The notes: a model not told the origin generated them from the letters alone. A stretch of 64,000 nt of DNA from Schizophyllum amplum (GCA_007026445.1 VDMD01000004.1:1116001-1180000); one strand, 5' to 3'; positions 11,078 to 23,014 are shown, counted from the stretch's first letter. Numbers and translations: made by a program.

Positions 11078-13381
11078 ATGCTGCAGCCGCGCCTGCCCGT
11101 CGTTGCGCGCGCCCTCCGCAGGCCCCTCGTCGCCGTCGCCCCCGGTGTGCGCAGGCATATCAGCACCGGCGGTGATGGCAGCCAGCCCACGACGCGCCTC
11201 GGCGTGCTCAAGGGCCTCCTCCGCTCCCTCGTCTCCTCCTCGCGCGCGTCCGAGATACATGCATACTACCCCGCTGTCGCCCAGGAGCTGCAGTACTCGC
11301 GGCATGCGCTGTTCGCCCCCGCCGGCCTCGCGAAGCACCAGCTTATCCACATTCTCCGTATCCTTGCCCAGTCGGGCCGTATGCTGGACTTCCGGAGAAT
11401 TATCGACATATTGGAGGACACGCCCGCGCTCCTTGGACAGCCCCCCGACGACGAAGTGTATACGGCGGTTGTGGAGACACTCGTACAGGCAGGGCGGAAG
11501 GAGTCGCTCTCGAGGTTCATCGTACGCATATCAAGGCTGCCTGGCGCGGGCCAGCTTTCAGAAGAGCCCTTCCATGCGGCTATTCGTGGCCTTCCGCAGG
11601 TTGGCTGCACCGACCTGTCCCTCGCATCGAGCATCGCAACGGCCATGCATGCCTGCGGGCCTGACGCGCAACCGACGAGAGAAACCGTGGGACTCATCAT
11701 CCGCGCACGCTGGGCAATGAAGGAAAGCACGGCCCAGTACTTCCCCCGACCTGTCTCCTTTGCCGCAATCCTGCGCGAGCTTAAAGACCTCGGTGTCCCC
11801 CACGACCCCTCGATCGCTGAGCTGCTTCGCGAGGAATACGAGGCCCGCGGCCATCCGCACCATGGCTTGAACGTCGCCCGTGTGTACGACGAGATGTATT
11901 TCGGCGCGCCTTCCGCAGACGCCCAGGCCGACGCGGAAGAGGCTGAGCTAGCAGCTCGCATCGCTACTCAGGCCTGCAACAAGGGATTGCTGTCAGCCGC
12001 AAAGGCCCTCCAGGCATCCGGTCGCCCGCTCACACCACGATTGCTCAACGCCGTTCTGCGGGGCTCCAAGTCCCTCAGCGCCATGAAGCACTTCCGGGAG
12101 GTCCTCGGCGTCGAGCCTACAGCCGAGCAGTGGGCGATCGTCATCGAAAACAGCTGCCAGAACAAGAGCAAGAAAGACGCCCTCCAGCTGTACGACGCTG
12201 CGAAGGCCCGCGGCATTATTCCCGACGTTGTCATGGCCTACCCGCTCATTCGCCTGCTTTGTCGATACGGTGCGGAGCAGGCGGATGCTGAGGACCTCGA
12301 TCGTGCGATCGCCATCCACGACGACGTCGCACATGCCCCTGCTGCCGAGGATGTCAGCGAGTCTCATGTGCTGCTACAAGGCATGATGTACGACGAACTC
12401 CTCCGCAGCCTCGCTGGCGCACCATCGCCGAAGCGCTACGCCGACTTCTTCACGACTGCTCTCGACCTCATTGACAAGCGCCATATTGAGGTTCACCCTG
12501 GTCAGCGTGCCGCATCGACAGCCATATTTTTTATGCGCGGCGCGCCCAGCGAAGATGCCGCTTACACCGCCTACGAGGGAGCGCGGGACTCGCTGGACGC
12601 GCCCGGCTACGCCGCCGTCCTCGCCCACATCTGCCGTCTGCGCTTCCGTCGTACTTCTGGACCGCCGCTCAAGCTCTACTTCGACGTCGTTCGCGATATG
12701 CGCGCGCGTGGAGACGCCGCTGCTGCCGCCATCGAGGTCTACACCATCGTCCTACGCGAAATCCAGGAGCTCGCCGTGGACGCGAACGCAGACATCGACG
12801 ACGCAGGCGACATGCGGCGCGAGCTGGTGGCCATGGTGCGGCAGATCCACGATGTCCTGACACTTGACGCAGCGCTGACGCCGGGGCCGGCGATCTGGAA
12901 CACGCTCATGGACACATTCCAGCGGCTGGGGTGCTTTGCGGACGCGTACCGCGTGTGGCAGACGCTCGATTTGCAGGGGCAGGTGAACGCGACGGCGGTG
13001 AGCATTGTGCTCGACGCGTGTGGGCGCGCGCGAGCGTGGCCGACGGCGTGTAACATCATGGACAAGCTGTTCAAGACGCACTTCCGGCTGAACCTCAAGA
13101 ACTGGCAGAGCTGGGTGGAGTGCCTCTGTCGGATGCGCCGCTTCAGCGAGGCAGTCGAGGTCGTGTGCGTGCAGATGGGTGGCGAGCAGGTCCAGCCGGA
13201 TATTGGCTGCGTCCTTATCCTGCTCAAGTTCACGATGCCATGGCCGGAGACACAGGCGCAGGTGTATCATCGGATACGGGAGCACCTGCCAGACTTGTAC
13301 GAGCAGTTGCCGCAGAACTGGAAGGATCTGGGTGAGTTCCTGCGCGAGCGGGCGAAGGAGCCATCATCATCATCACAATAG
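11078..13381 (+). CDS. Mitochondrial pentatricopeptide-repeat protein, intronless
   Basis: This is a single uninterrupted frame of 767 residues, unusual among the intron-rich neighbours. The first ~30 residues are Arg and hydrophobic rich without acids ([20 protein letters not shown], then GVRRHIST), a strong mitochondrial presequence. PPR-type helical pairs are visible around residues 350-395 ([30 protein letters not shown]) and around 600-650 ([31 protein letters not shown]). A further pair lies near 680-720 ([18 protein letters not shown]). Such proteins bind organellar RNA and act in its processing, stability or translation (family knowledge). The exact orthologue is not identified. An ATG at 11074 is out of frame. 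Confidence 0.85.
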   Translation: MLQPRLPVVARALRRPLVAVAPGVRRHISTGGDGSQPTTRLGVLKGLLRSLVSSSRASEIHAYYPAVAQELQYSRHALFAPAGLAKHQLIHILRILAQSGRMLDFRRIIDILEDTPALLGQPPDDEVYTAVVETLVQAGRKESLSRFIVRISRLPGAGQLSEEPFHAAIRGLPQVGCTDLSLASSIATAMHACGPDAQPTRETVGLIIRARWAMKESTAQYFPRPVSFAAILRELKDLGVPHDPSIAELLREEYEARGHPHHGLNVARVYDEMYFGAPSADAQADAEEAELAARIATQACNKGLLSAAKALQASGRPLTPRLLNAVLRGSKSLSAMKHFREVLGVEPTAEQWAIVIENSCQNKSKKDALQLYDAAKARGIIPDVVMAYPLIRLLCRYGAEQADAEDLDRAIAIHDDVAHAPAAEDVSESHVLLQGMMYDELLRSLAGAPSPKRYADFFTTALDLIDKRHIEVHPGQRAASTAIFFMRGAPSEDAAYTAYEGARDSLDAPGYAAVLAHICRLRFRRTSGPPLKLYFDVVRDMRARGDAAAAAIEVYTIVLREIQELAVDANADIDDAGDMRRELVAMVRQIHDVLTLDAALTPGPAIWNTLMDTFQRLGCFADAYRVWQTLDLQGQVNATAVSIVLDACGRARAWPTACNIMDKLFKTHFRLNLKNWQSWVECLCRMRRFSEAVEVVCVQMGGEQVQPDIGCVLILLKFTMPWPETQAQVYHRIREHLPDLYEQLPQNWKDLGEFLRERAKEPSSSSQ

Positions 13382-13526
13382 AGCGTACCCAAAAAGTAAT
13401 AATTATACTGTAATGATATACAAGGCGCTGGTTGAGCGAGCGCTGTCTACAAAATGCGTTGAAAGTCCAGATACAGATTAGTACCCATGCCATGCTACTC
13501 GTCTAACTATCTACACATCTATCTGC

Positions 13527-16500
13527 TCATGAGGATGAGGCCAGCTCTTCTACTGAGGGACAGTCACACTGAAATGGACGTCAGCGTTGGCAGAGCAGGA
13601 AGGCAGATAAGACGTACAATAAGGTTCATGTCACCATACGCGTCGTCGATACGCGCCACCGTCGGCCAGAACTTCTTCTCTTTCAGATATGGCAACGGGT
13701 AGGCCGCCTTCTCGCGCGAGTACGGCTTGTTCCACTCCGCGTCCGACACCGCCAGCACGGACATCGGATGCGGCGCGTTCTTCAGCACGTTGTTCTCCTT
13801 CGGCTGCCCCCCTTCTCCACCTCCTCCGCCTCCTTCCTAATCTCGATCATCGCGTCGCAGAACCGGTCGATCTCCTCTAATGACTCGCTCTCCGTCGGCT
13901 CAATAAGCATGCACGTCGAGATCGGCCACGAGCAGGTGGGCGGGTGGAAGCCGTAGTCCTGCAGCCGCTTCGCGAAGTCCATGACCTTGAGCCCGGCGGA
14001 CTTGTCGAATTCGGCGAGGTCGATGAGCAGCTCGTGCGCGACGCGGCCCTTGTCGTTCTTGTACCGTAGGTTGTAGTGCCCGGAGAGACGTGCAGCCATA
14101 TAGTTGGCGTTCAGTAGTGCGATCTGCGACGACTTAGCAAGACCCGTGCCACCGAGCATCTTAATGTAGGCCCAGGAGATCAGGAGGATGGATGCGCTGC
14201 CGAAGGGTGCACCGGCGACGGCGTCAATGCCCTTGCCTGGGTTCTCCATGACGTGATGAGAGGGAAGGAAGGGCGCGAGGTGCTCCGCTACGCAGATCGG
14301 TCTGTAACCAGCATGAGACTGCGAGTCCTAGAAGATCAAGATATCAACTCACCCAACACCTGGTCCACCTCCACCGTGGGGAATAGCAAAGGTCTTGTGC
14401 AGGTTCAAGTGGCAGACATCGCCACCACAGGTCGCCGGGTTGGTGAGGCCAACTACACATCCTCTTCAGCGGTAGCCGACCAGATGAATAGGCTCTTCCT
14501 ACCTTGCGCGTTCAGATTAGCGCCGTCCAAGTACACCTGACCGCCGTTGTCATGAATGATCTTGCACGCCTACAAGAAGGTTTCCTCAGTATATGGATGG
14601 CTCAAACAGATCCACAACTTACATCCTGGACGCCCGCCTCGAATACACCGAACGTGGAAGGGTATGTGATCATGAAAGCAGCGAGTTTGTCCTTGTGCTT
14701 CTCTGCCTTCGCCTTCAGGTCCTCCAGGTCGAGGCTACCGTCAGCTAGGGCCTTGACGGGGACCACCTTCAAGCCAGCCATCACTGCCGACTGCATGATC
14801 CGTCAGCTTCAGGCGCACACTGAATTCGTAATGGACCCACAGCCGGGTTCGTGCCGTGCGCGCTCAACGGGATAAGGCAGATATCGCGATGCGCCTCACC
14901 GCGCGACTCGTGGTACGCGCGGATAACCGACAATCCTGCGTACTCGCCCGCCGCACCACTATTGGGCTGCAGCGACGCGGCCGCGAAGCCCGTAATCCGG
15001 CAAAGGTCCTGCTCGAGCTCGCGGATGACCGTATGGTACCCCTCCACCTGGTCGAACGGCACGAACGGGTGCACGCTCCCAAACTCCGGCCACGTTAACG
15101 GGATCATGCTGCTGGTCGAGTTGAGCTTCATCGTGCAGCTGCCGAGCGAGATCATGCTGTGCACGAGTCCGAGGTCCTTGGAGGCGAGGTGGTGGATGTA
15201 GCGGAGCATTTCGGTCTCGGAGTGATGCCGGTTGAAGACGGGGTGCTCGAGGAAGTCGGAGGTGCGGCGCAGGGAGTCGGGCACGGACAGGCTTGTCGGG
15301 GCCTGGAGTGATGCAAGGGATACGGGGGATGCGTCGGCGGCGGAAGCGAAGACGTTGATGAGCTTGACAAGGTCGTCCGGAGTGACCGTCTCGTCAAAGC
15401 TAACACCGACGTGAGTGCTGTCTACTGGACGAAGGTTAATGCCCGCAGCGACAGCAGCCTTGTGCAAAACGTTCGCGCTGTCGACCTTAACCGTGACCGT
15501 GTCGAAGAATGTGTCATTGACGCAGGCAAAGCCAAAGGTTTCCACAGAGGACCGGAAGACCTGTGCAAAGCCATGGACCTTGTTCGCAATTCTCTTCAGG
15601 CCAGCGGGTCCATGGAAGACGGCGTACATCGCGGCCATGTTTGCGAGCAGAGCCTGACTTGTGCAGATGTTGCTGGTCGCCTTCTCGCGGCGGATATGCT
15701 GCTCGCGCGCTGTTGAATGGTCAGACCTGGACGGACGCGCTTTTGAGAAAACGTACTCTGCAAAGCCAGTCGGTAGGCCGGCGCTCCTGTGGAATCGCGA
15801 CTACGGCCAATCAAACGACCAGGCCTGGAACGAATCAGTATGCGTAAACCTACGAAGACGTTCCGCTCACATCTTACGCTTCAACTTGTCCGTCACGGCG
15901 AAGAACGCGGCATGCGGACCACCGTAGCCCGGCGGGACACCGAACCGAGCAGAGTTTCCCAATGCAATGTCGGCTCCCCACTCGCCCGGAGGCTTCAGCA
16001 TCGTCAGGGCCAGGAGATCGGTAGCGCAGGCAACAAGACCGCCGAAGCCGTGGACCGTCTTTGCCAACCCCTCGAAGTCTTTGCAGGCGCCGTTCACGTC
16101 GGGGTATTGAACCAGGACACCGTTGACCAACGGGCGCAAGGACTCGTCCGCAACCAGCGTCGCAATGTCGCCTACCACGACCTTCATGCCAAAGCCTTTG
16201 GCACGAATCCTGAGAACGGAGAGCGTCTGCGGAGACACACCAGAGTCCACGAGGAAAGTGGATTTCTTTTGGCCCGACTGGACGTATGCCATGATCATGG
16301 CTTCCGCGGCAGCGGTTGCCTCGTCCAGGAGCGACGCATTCGCGATATCCATGCCAGTGAGGGACATGACCATAGTCTGGAAGTTGACGAGTGACTCTAG
16401 CCGTCCCTGCGCAATTTCAGGCTGGTATGGAGTGTAGGGCATGTACCACTGCGGATTTTCCATAACCTGAAGTAGCATAGTTAGTGCATGATCAGGAAAA

Positions 16501-16914
16501 ACTGCATAGCTAACGCACATTGCGCAGGATAACCGGGGGAACGACTGCATCGTGATAACCCATCCCGATATAGCTCTTCATTGCCTTATTCTTCTGAGCC
16601 AGCTCGCGCGCCCGCTTCAGAAGCTGCGACTCGCTGAATGCGGGGATGACTGCGTCGTCTACAGAGCTGGATGGAACGCGTATCTTGGAGGGGACGGCAT
16701 CCCCCAAGAACTCCTCCATCGACTTGTAGCCAAGTTTCGAGAGCATCGCAGAAGCCTCGCTGTCCTCGGGGCCCACATGGCGCTCCGTGAACGTATCCAA
16801 AGGCGCAAAAAGCGAGGAGGGCTGTTTTAGGCTAGCAAGACCGCGCGCGATCACGGTGGCGCGGGGTTTGACGAGCGCAAGCCGCCTGAGGCCAGCGACA
16901 GTGTAGGAGACCAT
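13527..16914 (-). CDS. Glycine dehydrogenase (decarboxylating), P-protein; apparent frameshift near the 3' end
   Basis: This is the mitochondrial glycine cleavage P-protein, a PLP enzyme that decarboxylates glycine and passes the aminomethyl group to H-protein. The start at 16914 ([20 protein letters not shown]) begins a presequence; the frame extends upstream but adds nothing conserved. The order is typical: [59 protein letters not shown], then the second half with [19 protein letters not shown] and [14 protein letters not shown]. The PLP lysine is in [17 protein letters not shown], around 14350-14405. Near 13807-13812 a run of six Gs (minus sense) breaks the frame: before it the protein reads correctly to EAEEVEKGG, after it the family sequence resumes in another frame ([18 protein letters not shown]) to the final [11 protein letters not shown]. 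No intron fits there. Confidence 0.93.
13807..13812 (-). other. Homopolymer frame break in GcvP
   Basis: Six consecutive Cs on the plus strand (Gs in the gene) sit exactly where the P-protein frame shifts. One more G, or two fewer, would restore the family reading. The 5'-side frame would otherwise stop at 13782-13784 and lose about 70 conserved residues. Confidence 0.8.
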
Positions 16915-17401
16915 GCTCAACGCCTGGTGCAGCGAAGGCAGAGGGTGTTGAGGATGAGAACAAGAGATGAGACTGAAAAGTCTATAGAACGGCACCAATA
17001 AATTATCTCTTGCTTTAAAAGTCGACGATAAGACTCGGTGAATGGCTCGGTGGACGCCACGCGACTTGATACGCCTCTCCCGACCCCCTTGCGGCCATTC
17101 TGGGCCCTCGGTAAGCCTGCCAGGTGTTCGTTGACGTCCAGAGACCGTCGAGACATAATGGTCGACGAGGAGAATATGGTGCTACTTGACCGGAACAGGT
17201 AATACGCGCGCATGCGCGTGCAAAAAAAAACTTTGTCAAGAGGTGGCTCGGAAGAGCAGCCCATTCAATTTCGCGGTCGATCTTTGTGATGAAGCTGAAG
17301 TCTGATTGTGATGTCTACCCCGCGGGACCCCATGGGCCATGGGCTCCGTGGTCAGCGTTGCACCAACAGCGAAGATAGGTCAATCAATCGTAAGTACATG
17401 T
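16915..17401. other. Intergenic, upstream of GcvP
   Basis: This holds the presumed GcvP promoter and leader. A short palindromic patch with two overlapping CCATGG-type sites lies near 17330-17345. No gene is supported. Confidence 0.5.
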
Positions 17402-19030
17402 CTACGTGTACCACGCATTTGACTGTCTGCTCTGGACGACCACCTCGCCGGGCTTGTCGTCTCGCTCATCACTGTCAGGCAGCACCCGCAAGTAATATTG
17501 ACGCCACTGCAGTTCCTCGAGGATCCAGTGCACGCGCCTGCCCTTACCAAGCTCGCGATTCTGTTCTCCCATGCAGATGACGAGCTCCTGAAGGGGAACA
17601 CCTTTCTTCCTCCGTGTCAGCAAATGCCATATATGCTTGAGAATTGACCAGGGAAACATACGTATCGCTCCGGACGGACAGATCGTCGGATTTTGCAGAT
17701 CCGCTCTGCCCAGGCGCGCTCATGAATTCGGGCGGTCTGAGACCGAGGTCAAGGTGCAAGCAGCAACGTCAACATACACAGGGCACGCGCTCATGTTCGC
17801 GTGTCGCCGTGCGGTCGATATCCAGCGCAAAGTTGGCAAAGTGTGGACAGGGCAGCTCCCACAGTGGCGATATCATCCGGAGTGAGTATGCGGGGGTTAG
17901 AGAACCCATGCGTGATGGGCGGCCACTCGATTTCGTGCAGGTGCAGCTTGCGTAGATATAGGCCGTAATGCGACAAGGCGGTTTCGAGCCGTCTAAGGTC
18001 ATATAGATTGTTGGCGACTCAATAGTAGGCGGGAGCGCGGCCAGGAAGGGGACCAGGCTCTCAGCCGTGTCATGACGTGTATTCGCCCCTCTGGATAGTG
18101 GCACGGAGTCGTCAGGGATTTATAGCTCGCGCAGCTCCTCGAGCACTTCCAGTCGATCACGCGTGTCAGCCTCTTGATTGTGGGCAGATCCAGTTTTTTG
18201 TAGTCGACCGACTCGAGAATCTTGCACACTTTGTTGGTGCAGTAATGCCCCTTCTGACTTCGCTCGCCTCCTCCTCTCCCGAGGTCAGGGTCCAGATCCT
18301 GCATCCTCCAATGTTACGGGTCCCATACCGGAACGACTCGAGGTTTGGCGCGCGCGCACCAATGCGCTTGGAGGCAGCCCATTGATATTCGTAACCGCGC
18401 ATACCGTGTCACAAATTGGCCCGCAGGATAGTAATACGCAAGATGGGCGAGTCGGCCAGCGCGAGCTCGGAGGAATCGCCGAAGGGCGCCGAAGCGGCAG
18501 TCCTCGCCCAATTGACGACGTTCAGGCGAAATTGTGGGTGGGAGTCCTGCAGGGTGGAGAGCAGGGGCGGCGGAATGGACACAGGGCAGTGGAAGGTCAC
18601 TTCGACGAGGTTCGTAAGCCTGGGCGTGAGAGCGATATAAATGGAGCCCAAGTGGATTCCAACTTCAGATCCATTTCGGGGTGCGGAAGCTTCTTCTTCA
18701 CTGCGTAGGGGTTGACGCGTGCCGCACGGAGAGCGATCGTTCGTATGGCTGAGTGGACCCATCCGAAATTGTCGTCATGTAGCCCGGGCGCTGGAAGGTA
18801 CTGGTTGTTGAGGTCAGAGATACAGTGCCGGACGGTGAACGGTCGCGCAGCAGCGCATAAAGCGCGACTGCATAAGAGGACAGCGACATGAGATTTGAAA
18901 GAGCTCGCAAAAAAACCTACATGAAAAGTTGTGCTCTGAACTTGATGAGATGCATGCAGCGAGGTGACGCACCTTCTCGAGTATCTCATTCAGAACTTCG
19001 AGGGACAATAAATCCAACACAATTCTCTTC
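17402..19030 (-). pseudogene. Decayed F-box/LRR-type gene
   Basis: Family-like protein segments appear in the right order on the minus strand but hop between all three frames. The F-box start IVLDLLSLEVLNEILEK (~19020) lacks an upstream ATG: an in-frame TAG precedes it. Then come HVAVLLCSRALCAAARPFTV (~18880), WAPFIS broken into LTPRLTNLVEVTFHCP (~18620), YYPAGQ (~18430) in a third frame, and GARAPNLESFRYGTRNIGG (~18340). Further pieces are LDLPTIKRLTRVIDW (~18180), LVPFLAALPPTIES (~18030), LHEIEWPPITHGFSNPRI (~17930), and a C-terminus with LQELVICMGEQNRELGKGRR. At least five shifts without plausible introns argue for a pseudogene. Live members bind SKP1 and act as ubiquitin-ligase adaptors (family knowledge). 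Confidence 0.72.
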
Positions 19031-19864
19031 TAGCCAGAATGCTCCGTCTACCCATGACGGACTCCAGTACGATCGAAAGGCTCAGGCGGTTTGCAGGCGG
19101 GCCAGCGTGGTTGAGCCCAAGAAACCTCCGAGGAGGACACACCTGGTGGTTACGATAAGCCAACTCAATAAACACTCGGAGAACGCACGCGCACGACATA
19201 CCAGAGGCCAGGCGCATGAGCCAGCATAATCCGGAGTGAATTTAGACCGTCGAACTGCTCTGCTTCGCCGTTCCTCAGCTAATAACTCAATCACGGAAGA
19301 TAGGGAAGGACAGCGTGTGCGTCTCATGTCGTGGTCGATGGGACCTAGAACGGAGTGCCGCGGTCGAGCGGGCACCTCGAGTAGTCTTGCCAATGCTTCG
19401 GTATATTGACCACCTGTGGTAGCGCCGCTGTACGCATGATGAATGTTGTATAGAGAAGTAAAACACACCGGACCTGGAATGTCATAGGTATGCGGCGTGT
19501 AGCGATGGGTCATGACTTGTTTGTCCATCCCACGGAGACGCTTGCGATATCCCCAGCGTCTGTCGGTGCGTAGGCGCAAGGTGGGGAAGCGCTGGAATTA
19601 GTGACTCGACATGAGGCAAGAGCGCGCTAGAGCCTGCAAGCTTGATTCACCGCGAAATCTTCAAGCTTCACTTGTGCTATTTGTGCCATCGGATATGCGG
19701 TCACGGTAGAGATCCTGGGCAGTACGCAAGTTGTAGAAGATATCCTGAGCGTCGGAGAGGGTCAAGTAGGATCGAATGGAAGCCTCCGGTCAGTGGTCGG
19801 GAGGCAAAGCAAGCGCAATGGCCCATAGCGATGTTGAGAGGCCAGCGTGGGAGACAAGCCGGAC
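19031..19864. other. Region between F-box pseudogene and hAT-like element
   Basis: A 165-codon minus-strand frame at 19082-19579 has no ATG at its start, no recognisable motif and poor coding character. It may be degraded sequence linked to the pseudogene. Nothing firm is supported. Confidence 0.4.
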
Positions 19865-20453
19865 CCGATGTTTAGTGTTGCCGCAGAGCTGAGCTGGCTT
19901 AAGCGTGAGCGCGGCTTGAGCGCCGTATAAGGCAGGTGGAGCGGCTTAAGCCAGCTTAAGCGTGCTCCACTCAAGCGCGAGCTCAAGCCCTCGCGTGAGC
20001 TAGACGTGGCCCCGCTGGCTGGCGGCGGCTGCCAGCTGAAGGCCAGCACCGGGGGTCGCTCTCAGTCCATATCTATGCCGATGCTTGTAATATGGCCTTA
20101 TGCCCAGCGACTGAACATGACCTAGTCCTCGATGCATTTTCCAGCCCGGAGCTGTATACTCATCTGTCCGAGTCTGATACTGAGTACCGTGTGCTCTATC
20201 CTAGCATCAATCTCTACTGTGGATTATGGTACAGTTGACTGTCCTCTCGCGATGCGCCGGGCTCACTCTGGAGGAGTATGATGCAGGCTGCAGCTGCATA
20301 CTGCACAGCGGCGTATGCGGCGCGGGGCCTTCCTAGACAGGCAGGTGCGCGCTTAAGCTCAACTTAAGCTGGCTCGGCTTAAGCCGGCTTAAGCTGCCCG
20401 ATTGGGAGCTTAAGCCAGCTCAGCGCGCGCTCAGCGGCAACACTACCGATGTT
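19865..20453. mobile_element. Non-autonomous hAT-like element with target-site duplication
   Basis: The element spans 19873-20445 (573 bases) and is flanked by a perfect 8-base duplication, CCGATGTT (19865-19872 and 20446-20453). The ends are inverted: both outer ends read TAGTGTTGCCGC inward, followed after a short variable gap by GCTGAGCTGGCTTAAGC. Eight CTTAAG motifs cluster near the ends (three left, five right), like subterminal transposase-binding repeats. The interior has no credible frame, so it would need a transposase supplied from elsewhere. An 8-base duplication and a TAGTG terminus fit the hAT superfamily (family knowledge). The perfect duplication suggests a fairly recent insertion. 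Confidence 0.85.
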
Positions 20454-21100
20454 TGTGGTTGTTGATCGATCATCTGTCTTCTGTGTTGAACTGCCACGAC
20501 GACTCGGACTCGTCACTCCAGGTCACTCCGCTGCTCTCAAACCGGATGAATACAAGCTGTGCCAGCGGTAAGTACCGTTCCTTCTCTTATCGAAGTGTCA
20601 AGCTCCATTTCGAGATGTATCCTCGCCACCACCCGGACGCTGAACGGCTTGACAGCTGACGCGCGCACGTCCAGGCGATTCTTGTTGACGGCCAGTCTCG
20701 TATCATCCGAGGCTTCTGCCATTCTTCTCAGTGTATTGTGTAGTAAGGTACGAGAAGCTCGTTGCATTGTGCAGGGCACGCGCCCGCGGTCCCAGGGTGA
20801 ATTCTCCAGCGGCCACTCTGCGTGTTCCTCGACGAGCATGCGCCGCGCAGGCGACGACGCGCACTCCTCTGCACAAGCCCTTTGCGAACTATGGTGGTAT
20901 AAACAACACCCTCGAGTAACTTCTTTTCTACGTCGAATTTGGTCTTCCCACTGGGTGAAGCAGGCGACCTGAGTTGATCTCGAGCAACATCCTGGGGTAT
21001 TGTTGGATTGCTCAATACGCCTACCCTTTGAGTCGACTTTGCCCCGATTCAGTCTTCGCTCCATGCGTGGCCCCTCTACGTGCGCGAGCGGTACGCGCCC
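20454..21100. other. Intergenic region right of the hAT-like element
   Basis: Frames occur on both strands, including one minus-strand frame of 256 codons that runs into the protease promoter, but none shows a domain. A local minus-strand segment near 20915-20960 (SGKTKFDVEKKLLEGVVYTT) looks peptide-like and may be a gene remnant. No feature is supported with confidence. Confidence 0.4.
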
Positions 21101-21309
21101 ATGTGCTCGGTATAGCATGCACCGCTCTATGATAAGGCTTGCCATACATCGAAGGCCATATCGCGACATGGCGCCTACACAGATCCTATCAGTTACTCTA
21201 CGTCGGGATGGCCTTCGACTCGAGCCGCGACCTACCTGCCTCGTATAAAAGCCATGACGCTCCCTAGAGGATTCAGCTTCAGAGCCCTCTCCAGGTTGCA
21301 CTAGCAAGG
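21100..21309 (+). promoter_or_regulatory. Promoter of M35 protease copy 1, shared with copy 2
   Basis: TATAAAA at 21244-21250 lies 60 bases before the start codon. The ~200 bases upstream match the region upstream of the second protease (37760-37890, opposite strand): both have GCTTGCCATAC- or GGTTGCCATAC-type blocks, then ATCGCGACATG, then CAGATCCT, in the same order and spacing. The duplication therefore carried its control region. Confidence 0.75.
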
Positions 21310-22614
21310 ATGTTCACCGCTACCCTCAAGGCCGCGCTCGCGTCCATCGCCCTCTCGGCGCTCGCTGCTTCTGCAACCCAGTCCGTGTCGATGAAGGTCG
21401 CTGGTACGTCCGTTCGTGGACTGCGTTCCCTCTCAGACACTGAAGCATTATACCAGGCCCTTCGGATGTCACTGACGTCGAGAACCTCAAGGTCACCACC
21501 ACCATCACCAACACGGGCGATGAGACGCTCCGCCTCTTCAACGACCCCAACTCGCCGCTGAGCACAATGCCCGCGAACACTTTCGCCATCAGCAACTCCG
21601 CTGGCGCGGCGCCCAAATTCACGGGCATCAAGGCCAAGTACTCGATGGACACCGTCGTCGAGAAGAACCTCAACAGCTTCACCGTCCTCGCGCCGGGCGA
21701 GTCAATTGACACCACGCACGACCGTGAGTTACGCTACCTCCTCTGTTGCTAGGCATGCAGCTGATCATCTCTAGTGAGCGCGGCGTACAACTTCACGGAG
21801 TCGGGCGCGGACGCGTACACCTTCGACGCCGCCAAGACCCTCTACCACTTCACCGACGACGGCTCGATCGTCCCCATTGAGGCGACCACCGAGGCCCACT
21901 CGGCCAAGCTCGAGGGCAAGCTCGTCGTGCCACGTCCGGCCGTCTCCAAGCGTGCCAGCTACAACGGCTGCTCGTCCTCCCAGCAGTCGCAGCTTGTGTC
22001 CGCCGCTTCCGCGGCCCAGAGCTACGCTCAGAGCGCGTACTCGTACGTCCCCGCATTCTCTTACGTCATGTACCGTACTCAATGATCTGCAGTTACCTCT
22101 CGTCGCACACCAGCTCGACGACGCGCTACACGACCTGGTTCGGCACCTACTCTTCCAGCCGTCACAGCACTGTTCTCTCGCACTACCAGAAGATTAGCTC
22201 GGGTGACTACAGCAGCTTCACCTACGACTGCACATGCACTGAGTCCGGTGTCTACGCCTACGTCTATGCCGACGAGTACGTGCCATTCGCCTATGTGATT
22301 GGTTATGTACTGACCGTGGCACCAGCTATGGCACGATCTACCTTTGCCCCGTTTTCTGGCAGGTCAGCACGACCGGCACGGACTCCAAGGGTGGAACTCT
22401 CATCCACGAGGCCTCCCACTTTACCGCGGTATGTCTACCGCCTCAACTATCTGTGAGATGCTGTGCTCATCGAGTCTTTAGAACGGTGGCACGGATGACA
22501 TCGTCTACGGCCAGAGCTCCGCGAAGTCGCTCGCGAGCAGCAGCCCCGCGCAGGCGATCCAGAACGCCGACAACCACGAGTATTTCGCGGAGAACAACCC
22601 CTCTCAGTCTTAGA
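21310..22614 (+). CDS. Secreted peptidyl-Lys metalloendopeptidase (M35, deuterolysin clan), copy 1
   Basis: Five or more exons start at ATG 21310 with a signal peptide (MFTATLKAALASIALSALAA) and a propeptide of about 150 residues. A dibasic KR site precedes the mature domain, which begins ASYNGCSSSQQ as in the known mushroom Lys-specific enzymes. The mature part has paired Cys residues, the zinc motif HEASH (in GGTLIHEASHF) and the aspzincin-type GGTDDIVYG, and ends EYFAENNPSQS. These enzymes are secreted, zinc dependent and cut at the N-side of Lys (family knowledge). Introns lie near 21403-21456, 21723-21774, 22044-22093, 22275-22325 and 22431-22481. It has an inverted paralogue at 36398-37695. 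Confidence 0.92.
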
Positions 22615-23014
22615 GGCTTTGTATGAATCGGGCGAACTTTTGTACATGGGATTGCCCTTGTATGTAGGTGTAAAGTAGTAAGTGCGAAATGGGAAGTATG
22701 TCAATGAATGGGAGAATCGCCTTCAGAGAATTGGTTCGACAATGTTGGTCGTTAGGGTTAAGTAGTGGCGACTCCGTCAATCAAAGCATATATATAGATG
22801 CATAGGTCAAGGGAACTGAATTGAGGAAAACGATTGGCTACAGCAATAAGCTACTGGCTTCGAAAGAGCCAAAAGGAGCTCACTCCAACTCGAACTTCAA
22901 CGTGTGTGCGTCATAAACTAAACACGTGGCGAGCACACGCCTTCCATTTGAGGGACGTGTCCCGCCGCCATTGTTTCCACCCTCGCGCCGGTTATCACGT
23001 CCGCGTCACCCAGC
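22615..23014. other. Intergenic spacer, protease 3' side to SLY1 promoter
   Basis: AT-rich 3' flank of the protease gene, then the SLY1 upstream region. No gene or repeat was recognised. Confidence 0.5.

Noticed and set aside
10540..11211. 223-codon minus-strand frame spanning Sec61-gamma
   Set aside because: It reads through introns; the five-exon model gives an exact family match.
20537..21307. 256-codon minus-strand frame
   Set aside because: It covers the protease promoter, which is conserved with the second copy as a promoter, and has no recognisable motif.
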